DNA of 6,057 nt from Actinomycetes bacterium (GTDB lineage Bacteria > Actinomycetota > Acidimicrobiia > Acidimicrobiales > Acidimicrobiaceae). Shown here one piece after another: positions 1 through 4,863 of this stretch. Within the stretch, counting starts at the first letter, position 1, and the number at the start of each line of letters is the position of its first letter. Position numbers and translations under genes: made by a program. Location: positions 1 to 6,057 of the forward strand of contig JAKBSX010000200.1 in NCBI GenBank assembly GCA_021844725.1, written 5' to 3'. The notes beneath the pieces are model-generated. The model did not search any database and had not been told where the DNA came from. It was given only the letters and a program-made list of their open reading frames with translations.

Positions 1-21
1 TTTTCTTCGCTGAACGACCTG

Positions 22-29
22 GGAGGTGA
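22..29 (+). promoter_or_regulatory. Shine-Dalgarno GGAGGTGA overlapping the lpd start
   Basis: GGAGGTGA matches the complement of a typical 16S rRNA 3' end over all eight bases, but it overlaps the only conventional start codon of lpd, GTG at 26. An in-frame TGA at 11-13 rules out an earlier start. The four bases GTGA (26-29) hold the lpd start and a TGA that could end an upstream gene in another frame, the usual picture of translational coupling. The other in-frame candidate at good spacing (8 bases after GGAGG) is the non-standard ACG at 35. Confidence 0.55.
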
Positions 30-1429
30 GTCCGACGTCTGACTTTTTTGACGTCGTTGTAATTGGTGGTGGTCCTGGTGGATATGCAGCCGGATTATAT
101 GGCGCATCTGCGGGACTGTCTGTGGCCGTAATTGAAAAGGACAAAGTTGGAGGTACTTGCCTTCACCGTGGTTGTGTTCCTGCGAAAGAGTTTCTAGAGA
201 CCGCAGCAGTTTATCGGTCCGTTAATGGTGCTGCTGAATTTGGTATTTCAACCTCTGAGCCAAAGATCGATTTCTCCGTTTCTCAAAATCGTAAGCAGAA
301 AGTTGTAGACCAGCTCTGGAAAGGACTTTCCGGTTTGATGAAGAGCAGGAAGATTGAAACAATCGAGGGAACCGGTAAATACCTTGGCAATGGAAGGGTC
401 CAAATATCCGACGGTCGTATCATCGAGGGCGAGAGTATAATTCTAGCCTCGGGATCGGTTCCTAGGTCGATACCAGGCTTTGAGGTCGACGGAAAGATAG
501 TTATGACCTCCGATGAGGTTCTTTCATTAACTTCGCTTCCTTCGAGTGTTGTAGTCATCGGTGGAGGTGCAATCGGGTGCGAATTTGCATCAATGATGAG
601 TGATCTTGAGGCACAGGTAACCGTGCTTGAAGCACTACCGCAGATTTTGCCAGGAGTTGATAAAGACGTTGTCGATGTGGTGGCAAAATCTTTTCGCCGG
701 CGTGGAATTGCTGTGCATACAGGAGTCGCGGTTTCTGGACATACTCCAAATCCTGGTGGTGGAACCACCGTTCATTTCGGCGATAACCAATCTGTCTCTG
801 TAGATGCTGTGATTGTATCGGTTGGTCGTAGACCAAATTCCGATGGGTTACTTGGTGAAGAGACGTTTGTGGAAGTTGACCAGCGTGGTTTTGTAAAGGT
901 TGATCCATACATGAGGACTTCCGAGCAAGGGGTATATGCAATAGGTGACCTTGTTGCTACGGCGCAGTTGGCCCACATTGGCTTTGCGGAAGCGATTGTC
1001 GCCATCAAGCATATCCTTTCGGAACCAGTGGTTCCCGTTGACTACTCCAAGGTGCCTTGGTGTATTTACTGTCACCCTGAGGTTGCTTTTGCCGGATTCA
1101 CTGAAGAGGCTGCCAGGGCGGCTGGCTATGACGTAATTGTCAAAAAGGATCCATTTGGTGGTAACTCCAGAGCACGAATAGTGGGAGAGACCGACGGAGT
1201 CGTAAAGGTGATCGCAGAGAAGATGCCTGATGGCAGCGCAGGGAAAATCCTTGGAGTCCATATGGCTGGTCCTTGGGTTACAGAGCAGCTTGGTCAGGGA
1301 TATTTAGCAGTTAACTGGGAAGCTACACCGGACGAGGTTTCCCAATTTATTCAACCTCACCCAACCCTCTCAGAGGCATTTGGTGAGACAGTTCTAGCAT
1401 TGACAGGAAGGGGACTTCACGTTGGCTGA
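26..1429 (+). CDS. lpd: Dihydrolipoyl dehydrogenase (E3 of 2-oxoacid dehydrogenase complexes)
   Basis: This cytoplasmic FAD disulfide reductase reoxidises dihydrolipoyl groups on E2 (or GcvH) and reduces NAD+. At 467 aa it has normal full length. Visible motifs in order are the FAD Rossmann loop GGGPGGY (residues 14-20), the redox pair GGTCLHRGC (Cys45, Cys50), the NAD Rossmann loop GGGAIGCE (179-186), the second FAD motif YAIGDL (304-309), and the C-terminal dimer/active-site stretch HPTLSE (445-450), whose His-Glu pair acts as the base. The LHRGC form and the NWEATPDEV segment resemble actinobacterial Lpd. GTG at 26 is the only conventional start that keeps the first beta strand; its Shine-Dalgarno overlaps it, so the exact N-terminus is uncertain by a few residues. 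The 3' end overlaps the E2 gene by 8 bases, which implies one operon and coupled translation. Family assignment is very secure. Confidence 0.96.
   Translation: MSPTSDFFDVVVIGGGPGGYAAGLYGASAGLSVAVIEKDKVGGTCLHRGCVPAKEFLETAAVYRSVNGAAEFGISTSEPKIDFSVSQNRKQKVVDQLWKGLSGLMKSRKIETIEGTGKYLGNGRVQISDGRIIEGESIILASGSVPRSIPGFEVDGKIVMTSDEVLSLTSLPSSVVVIGGGAIGCEFASMMSDLEAQVTVLEALPQILPGVDKDVVDVVAKSFRRRGIAVHTGVAVSGHTPNPGGGTTVHFGDNQSVSVDAVIVSVGRRPNSDGLLGEETFVEVDQRGFVKVDPYMRTSEQGVYAIGDLVATAQLAHIGFAEAIVAIKHILSEPVVPVDYSKVPWCIYCHPEVAFAGFTEEAARAAGYDVIVKKDPFGGNSRARIVGETDGVVKVIAEKMPDGSAGKILGVHMAGPWVTEQLGQGYLAVNWEATPDEVSQFIQPHPTLSEAFGETVLALTGRGLHVG
1406..1413 (+). promoter_or_regulatory. Ribosome binding site for the TTG-started E2 gene
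   Basis: GGAAGGGG ends 8 bases before TTG at 1422 and lies inside the end of lpd. It decides in favour of TTG over the downstream in-frame ATG at 1437. The ATG would remove the first residues (AEIT) of the lipoyl domain's opening beta strand, and it has no purine-rich site at suitable distance. Confidence 0.65.
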
Positions 1430-2867
1430 AATAACTATGCCACAACTTGGTGAAACAGTTACCGAAGGTACGGTCACTAAATGGCTTAAGAACGTTGGAG
1501 ACAGCGTTGCACAGGATGAGATAATTTTTGAGGTTTCAACCGATAAGGTTGACTCGGAAGTACCGTCGTCGGCGGCAGGGGTATTGACTCAGATTCTTGT
1601 GCAAGAGGGTGAGACGGTAGACGTTGGGACGGTACTAGCGATCGTTTCGGCTGAGGGTGAGCCTCCAGCGCCACAGCCTCAGGCAGCACCAGCGCCACAG
1701 CCTCAGGCAGCACCAGCGCCACAGCCTCAGGCAGCACCAGCGCCACAGCCTCAGGCAGCACCAGCGCCACAGCCTCAGGCAGCACCTGCTACTGCTGGAG
1801 TAGCCTCAAGCCCAGAGGGAAATGGCTCTCTGCTCCTTTCCCCAGTTGTTAGGAAATTGATAAATGACAATGGTATCGATCCTTCCCAGATTGTGGGTAC
1901 GGGAGCAGGCGGTCGTATCACCAGGTCAGACGTGCTTCAATATTTGGACAAATTAGCTGCAAATGGTGAACCACAGCCTCAAGCTGCACCGGCTCCCGCT
2001 CCAGCTCCACAACCGGCTCCTGCTCCAGCGCCACAGCCTCAGGCAGCTCCTGCTCCACAGCCTCAAGCTGCACCGGCTGTTTCAATGGAATACCAGGAAA
2101 GGGCTCAAGCACCTGCGACTCGTAGCGTTGCTGTCGAAACCAGTGTGGCCGGTCCTCGTGATGAAGTGGTTCCATTTACAAATATAAGACGCAGGACAGC
2201 CGAGCATATGGTTCGCTCCAAGGCCACTTCCGCTCATTCTCTTGTAGCTATCGAGGTTGATTTTGAACCTGTAGAGCGGGTGCGAAAGGCAATTAAAGAC
2301 CAGTTTAGAGGTGAAGAGGGATTTTCCCTTACTTACCTTCCGTTTATTGCCAGGGCAACCGTTGAAGCAATGCGGACTTTCCCTCATCTGAACGCTTCAG
2401 TAGGTGATGATGCTTTAATTGTTCACAAGGATCTCAACTTGTCGATTGCCGTAGATTTAGGTTTGGAGGGTTTGATCGCTCCGGTAATCCATGGTGCTGA
2501 TACCATGCGGCTCACGGGACTTGCAAGGTCGATTAAAGACTTGGCCGAGAGGGCGAGAACTAAAAGACTGAGCGCCGATGATATTTCAGGCGGAACATTC
2601 ACAATCACTAACCCGGGCCCATTCGGGACGTTTATGACTGTTCCTATCATCAATCAGCCCCAAGTTGCTATCTTGTCTACTGACGGGATTAAGCGTAAGC
2701 CGGTTGTGGTAACCCATACCGATGGCTCTGAGTCGATTGCTATTCACTCTGTAGGAATGTTGGCTTTGTCCTTCGACCACCGAGTTATCGATGGCGCATA
2801 TGCCGCTGCATTCCTGAGGAGAATGAAAGAGATAATTGAAACCTGGAACTGGGCTCAAGAGCTCTAA
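1422..2867 (+). CDS. Dihydrolipoamide acyltransferase, E2 of a 2-oxoacid dehydrogenase complex (SucB/DlaT/BkdC family)
   Basis: This is the core of a 2-oxoacid dehydrogenase complex and moves an acyl group from its lipoyl arm to CoA. The 481 aa divide into one lipoyl domain (about 1-77, lipoylated Lys42 in STDKVDSE), an Ala/Pro/Gln linker (about 80-127), a peripheral subunit-binding domain (about 138-176, SPVVRKLINDNGID to GRITRSDVL), a second Ala/Pro-rich linker (about 183-245), and the catalytic domain (about 246-481) with the motif DHRVIDG (452-458; His453 and Asp457). Start is TTG with a well placed ribosome site, overlapping lpd by 8 bases. Linker 1 is encoded by five perfect 24-bp repeats. 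The substrate cannot be fixed: ITNPGPFGT and IINQPQVAIL occur in branched-chain-type as well as succinyl/acetyl-type E2s, and no E1 is in view. The gene is probably co-transcribed with lpd, and it is the obvious local substrate of the LipB-LipA protein encoded next. Confidence 0.93.
   Translation: MAEITMPQLGETVTEGTVTKWLKNVGDSVAQDEIIFEVSTDKVDSEVPSSAAGVLTQILVQEGETVDVGTVLAIVSAEGEPPAPQPQAAPAPQPQAAPAPQPQAAPAPQPQAAPAPQPQAAPATAGVASSPEGNGSLLLSPVVRKLINDNGIDPSQIVGTGAGGRITRSDVLQYLDKLAANGEPQPQAAPAPAPAPQPAPAPAPQPQAAPAPQPQAAPAVSMEYQERAQAPATRSVAVETSVAGPRDEVVPFTNIRRRTAEHMVRSKATSAHSLVAIEVDFEPVERVRKAIKDQFRGEEGFSLTYLPFIARATVEAMRTFPHLNASVGDDALIVHKDLNLSIAVDLGLEGLIAPVIHGADTMRLTGLARSIKDLAERARTKRLSADDISGGTFTITNPGPFGTFMTVPIINQPQVAILSTDGIKRKPVVVTHTDGSESIAIHSVGMLALSFDHRVIDGAYAAAFLRRMKEIIETWNWAQEL
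1665..1784 (+). repeat. Five perfect 24-bp tandem repeats in E2 linker 1
   Basis: The unit begins CCAGCGCCACAG and ends CCTCAGGCAGCA. It occurs at 1665, 1689, 1713, 1737 and 1761 with no base differences between copies. Each unit adds eight residues (PAPQPQAA) to the flexible linker between the lipoyl domain and the subunit-binding domain. Because 24 is a multiple of 3, gain or loss of copies changes linker length without breaking the frame. Identity at synonymous positions points to recent expansion or ongoing homogenisation. Confidence 0.97.
1971..2078 (+). repeat. Direct repeats in E2 linker 2
   Basis: A 24-base sequence starting CCACAGCCTCAA and ending GCTGCACCGGCT occurs identically at 1971-1994 and 2055-2078, 84 bases apart (28 codons). 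Between them, 2025-2048 matches the linker-1 tandem unit at 23 of 24 bases; only the last base differs. The whole stretch encodes Ala/Pro/Gln-rich flexible linker between the subunit-binding and catalytic domains. Confidence 0.93.
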
Positions 2868-2878
2868 TCCAGAACTAT

Positions 2879-2904
2879 GTTGGCGGGCCTAAAAACCCGC
2901 CAAC
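2879..2904 (+). terminator. Strong hairpin after E2, possible terminator or attenuator
   Basis: GTTGGCGGG (2879-2887) and CCCGCCAAC (2896-2904) form a perfect 9-bp stem with the 8-base loop CCTAAAAA, beginning 11 bases after the E2 stop. The following bases, TGTTAAATTT, are only moderately T-rich, so complete intrinsic termination is doubtful. Partial termination, or an mRNA-end and processing element that sets E2 against lipBA expression, are alternatives. A possible ATG at 2877 would place this hairpin inside coding sequence, which is one reason not to start the next gene there. Confidence 0.55.
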
Positions 2905-2954
2905 TGTTAAATTTCGTAATTTGCAGTTACCCGAAAAGGGAACCGCTGATAGCG

Positions 2955-2959
2955 GGAGG
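2955..2959 (+). promoter_or_regulatory. Ribosome binding site deciding the lipB-lipA start
   Basis: GGAGG, inside GGGAGGCGAG, lies 4 bases before ATG 2964. The resulting N-terminus, MLHTRWLGRV, is what LipB proteins normally begin with. The earlier in-frame ATG at 2877 has no ribosome site and would add 29 residues encoded across the hairpin. A small hairpin, CCGCT (2943-2947) with AGCGG (2951-2955), touches the first base of this site and might modulate it, but it is weak. Confidence 0.7.
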
Positions 2960-2963
2960 CGAG

Positions 2964-4637
2964 ATGCTCCACACTAGATGGCTCGGTAGAGTGCGCTACA
3001 GCGACGCTCAAGTACTTCAAAAAGCCCTTTTTTCAAACACCGCTGAAGAATATTTTCTCCTGCTCGAACATGACAATGTCTATACACTTGGTGTGAGAAC
3101 TGATTTGAACAACATCCTGGTAGATCCAGCCAGCGTTGGTGCAGAGATGATCAGAGCCGACCGAGGAGGTGACGTCACCTTTCATGGGCCGGGGCAACTC
3201 GTTGGCTATCCGATACTGAATGTACCGGATGAGCCAGACAGGACACCAAAGTTTGTATTTCGTCTAGAGCAGTTGATAATTGATGTTTTAGTTGAGCTTG
3301 GACTGACAAACGTAGGACGCCTGCAGGGATACCCTGGTGTGTGGGTCGATCCGATTGGCGAAAATCCTCGCAAGATTTGCGCGATTGGTGTCAAAATCAG
3401 CCGCAACAGATCTATGCACGGCTTTGCGCTTAATGTTAGGACAGACCTGTCGATGTTTGGTCACATTATCCCTTGCGGCATAGCTGATAAGCCTGTAACG
3501 TCGCTGCTGAATGAGGGTATCGATGTATCGATGCAAGAGGTGGTGGATCTGTTTGTCAAGGCCGGGGCGAATGTTTTTTCCGATGGTCAATATTCCCACC
3601 AGGGCGTTGGGTTTATCCGCCAGGGTGAAGTAGCCGGTCAGTCGAAACAGAGTTTGGAAAAAAGTGAAACAAAAAAGGCTGAACCAGCTGTTTTAAGTAC
3701 CAAGGTAAATATATCCAAGAGGATGTCCAGGGCTGGAATGGCAATTCAGGACTCCGTTTCTATCTCTACTCGTAAGCCTGATTGGTTGCGTGCCAAAGCC
3801 AAGATGGGTCCAGAGTACAGAGAACTTAAGGTAACAATGCGAAAGTTCTCACTTGTGACCGTTTGTGAAGAGGCTGGTTGTCCCAATATCTACGAGTGCT
3901 GGGCCGATGGCACAGCCACATTTATGATCAATGGGGAAGACTGTACCCGTGCCTGTGCATTTTGTCAGGTGAAAACCAACCATCCATTGGCTTTGGATCC
4001 GGAAGAACCAAGCAGAGTTGCTAATGCAGTCAAGGAGATGAATCTTCAGTTCGCGGTGGTAACTGCTGTGGCAAGAGATGATTTGCATGACGGTGGGGCT
4101 GGGGCATTTGCTGCCACCATAGATGAGATTCGGGCAGTTTCACCTGGGACTAGGGTGGAGGTTCTAATCTCTGACTGCAAAGGTGACCCAGAGTCGCTGG
4201 CATTAGTTTTCAATGCGCGACCGGATGTGCTTAATCACAATCTTGAGACTGTAGCCAGGCTCCAATATGTTGTTAGGCCGTCAGCTTCATATGCGAGATC
4301 TTTGGGGGTACTGGCTCGAGCCAAACAGGAGGGTCTGGTTACCAAATCGTCATTAATCGTTGGAATGGGCGAGACATACGATGAGCTGGTAGAGGCATTG
4401 CGGGATCTTGCCAGCGTGGGCTGCGACATTGTCACAATTGGCCAATATCTGCGTCCTACCATTCATCATCTCCCAGTTGCCAGGTGGGTGGAACCCGATG
4501 AATTCCTGAGCCTAGCAGAGGTTGGCGAGTCTTGCGGGATAGGCCATGTAGAGGCTTCTCCAATGACTCGTTCGTCATATCACGCAAAGTCTTCTTATGG
4601 TTCACTTTCAGAGAGAAGTTCGCTGATTACTACCTAA
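2964..4637 (+). CDS. lipB/lipA: Fused octanoyltransferase (LipB) and lipoyl synthase (LipA)
   Basis: One 557-aa frame contains two lipoate-assembly enzymes that are usually separate proteins. The LipB part (about 1-222) transfers octanoyl from acyl carrier protein to lipoyl-domain lysines; it shows RGGDVTFHGPGQ (67-78), the Lys of RKICAIG (Lys137) and the acyl-thioester Cys of PCGI (Cys171). The LipA part (about 250-557) inserts two sulfurs by radical-SAM chemistry; it shows the auxiliary-cluster cysteines of CEEAGCPNIYEC (301, 306, 312), the SAM-cluster cysteines of CTRACAFC (327, 331, 334) and the C-terminal RSSYH (536-540) that supplies a serine ligand. Both parts have normal length and every key residue, joined by a Lys/Ser/Glu-rich linker (about 223-250). 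The usual GP before the RSSYH region is replaced (ASPMT). The sequence is actinobacterial in style. The start is chosen from the ribosome site and LipB-like N-terminus. The linker contains a possible -1 frameshift site, and Met254 or Met259 could serve as internal starts. Family calls are secure; whether the cell makes fused, separate or both forms is unknown. Confidence 0.95.
   Translation: MLHTRWLGRVRYSDAQVLQKALFSNTAEEYFLLLEHDNVYTLGVRTDLNNILVDPASVGAEMIRADRGGDVTFHGPGQLVGYPILNVPDEPDRTPKFVFRLEQLIIDVLVELGLTNVGRLQGYPGVWVDPIGENPRKICAIGVKISRNRSMHGFALNVRTDLSMFGHIIPCGIADKPVTSLLNEGIDVSMQEVVDLFVKAGANVFSDGQYSHQGVGFIRQGEVAGQSKQSLEKSETKKAEPAVLSTKVNISKRMSRAGMAIQDSVSISTRKPDWLRAKAKMGPEYRELKVTMRKFSLVTVCEEAGCPNIYECWADGTATFMINGEDCTRACAFCQVKTNHPLALDPEEPSRVANAVKEMNLQFAVVTAVARDDLHDGGAGAFAATIDEIRAVSPGTRVEVLISDCKGDPESLALVFNARPDVLNHNLETVARLQYVVRPSASYARSLGVLARAKQEGLVTKSSLIVGMGETYDELVEALRDLASVGCDIVTIGQYLRPTIHHLPVARWVEPDEFLSLAEVGESCGIGHVEASPMTRSSYHAKSSYGSLSERSSLITT
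3671..3682 (+). other. Candidate -1 ribosomal frameshift site in the LipB-LipA linker
   Basis: A AAA AAG occupies 3671-3677 in the exact zero-frame phase (ACA AAA AAG) used by the dnaX-type slippery heptamer. After a -1 slip the next codons are GGC and then TGA (3680-3682), giving a 239-aa protein: LipB residues 1-238 plus one glycine. No strong upstream Shine-Dalgarno stimulator is seen, and the downstream hairpin (GCTG 3678-3681 with CAGC 3685-3688) is short and very close, so efficiency cannot be judged. Confidence 0.4.
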
Positions 4638-4700
4638 GCGTTGGCTGTCGCTAAAGCGAATGCAGGCTCATCACGCTCTGTAGGCACCCGGGCACAAAGT

Positions 4701-4745
4701 TTATTCTACAGATGGTTTTATAACTGCTTACGTGCTGTAGAATAA
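4701..4745. repeat. Perfect 11-bp inverted repeat with 23-base spacer
   Basis: TTATTCTACAG (4701-4711) is the exact reverse complement of CTGTAGAATAA (4735-4745). Each arm contains TAGAAT on one strand (4738-4743 on plus), a 5/6 match to a -10 box, but no good -35 is seen at 16-18 bases. The arms could be half-sites for a dimeric regulator or the stem of an RNA hairpin with a 23-base loop. There is no T-run after it, so a standard terminator is unlikely. Confidence 0.85.
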
Positions 4746-4814
4746 TGCGTTATTGAGCCGAGGGTCAGCCGAAAGATTTTCCTTCAGCCTACTTAGCGTG
4801 CGAAATAATAAAGT

Positions 4815-4839
4815 CCAGGTATGGCTTGCATATACTTGG
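4815..4839 (+). promoter_or_regulatory. Candidate paaZ promoter with overlapping operator-like dyad
   Basis: TATACT at 4831-4836 matches the -10 consensus at 5 of 6 positions and would start transcription about 20 bases before the paaZ ATG. No convincing -35 box accompanies it. It is overlapped by an imperfect dyad, CCAGGTAT (4815-4822) against ATACTTGG (4832-4839), with 7 of 8 positions complementary and a 9-base spacer. A repressor bound there would block the -10 box. PaaR- or PaaX-type repression is common for phenylacetate genes, but no recognised PaaR or PaaX site is claimed here. Confidence 0.35.
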
Positions 4840-4854
4840 CATTTGAAATGGATC

Positions 4855-4859
4855 GGTGA
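4855..4859 (+). promoter_or_regulatory. Ribosome binding site for paaZ
   Basis: GGTGA lies 4 bases before ATG 4864. An in-frame TGA directly before the ATG (4861-4863) means no upstream start is possible in this frame, so the start is well fixed. Confidence 0.6.
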
Positions 4860-4863
4860 ATGA

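Larger units (their letters stand above)
4638..4863. other. Intergenic region between lipB-lipA and paaZ
   Basis: These 226 bases hold no convincing gene: the start codons present lead to frames of a dozen codons or fewer without a usable ribosome site. No clear intrinsic terminator follows the lipA stop; TCGCT-AA-AGCGA (4648-4659) is too small and lacks a T-run. Identifiable structure is a perfect 11-bp inverted repeat (4701-4745), a short palindrome AATAA-TGCG-TTATT (4741-4754) overlapping its right arm, AGCCGA repeated at 4756 and 4767, and a likely promoter/operator at 4815-4839. The region probably separates two transcription units. Confidence 0.7.

Noticed and set aside
1665..1784. CRISPR-like array
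   Set aside because: The 24-bp units are contiguous with no spacers and encode an in-frame linker.
1486..1785. Minus-strand open frame with LPEAVALV repeats
   Set aside because: It is the antisense reading of the E2 linker repeat; the regularity comes from the tandem DNA, and the plus-strand gene explains the region.
2877..2963. N-terminal extension of the LipB-LipA frame starting at ATG 2877
   Set aside because: It has no ribosome site, it would translate the strong hairpin, and the added residues are not LipB-like; ATG 2964 has GGAGG and a family-typical N-terminus.
3658..3664. First AAAAAAG run in the linker as a second frameshift site
   Set aside because: It is in the wrong phase (GAA AAA AGT), not A_AAA_AAG, and six A residues are short for transcriptional slippage.
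4648..4659. Small hairpin TCGCT-AA-AGCGA as a lipB-lipA terminator
   Set aside because: The stem is only 4-5 bp with a 2-4 base loop and there is no following T-run.
4660..4683. Seven-codon frame (MQAHHAL) after the lipA stop
   Set aside because: No ribosome site and too short to support.
4821..4859. Twelve-codon frame (MACIYLAFEMDR) ending in the paaZ ribosome site, possible leader peptide
   Set aside because: Its only purine site (CCAGG) is one base from the ATG, it would lie across the predicted promoter, and its composition shows no regulatory bias.
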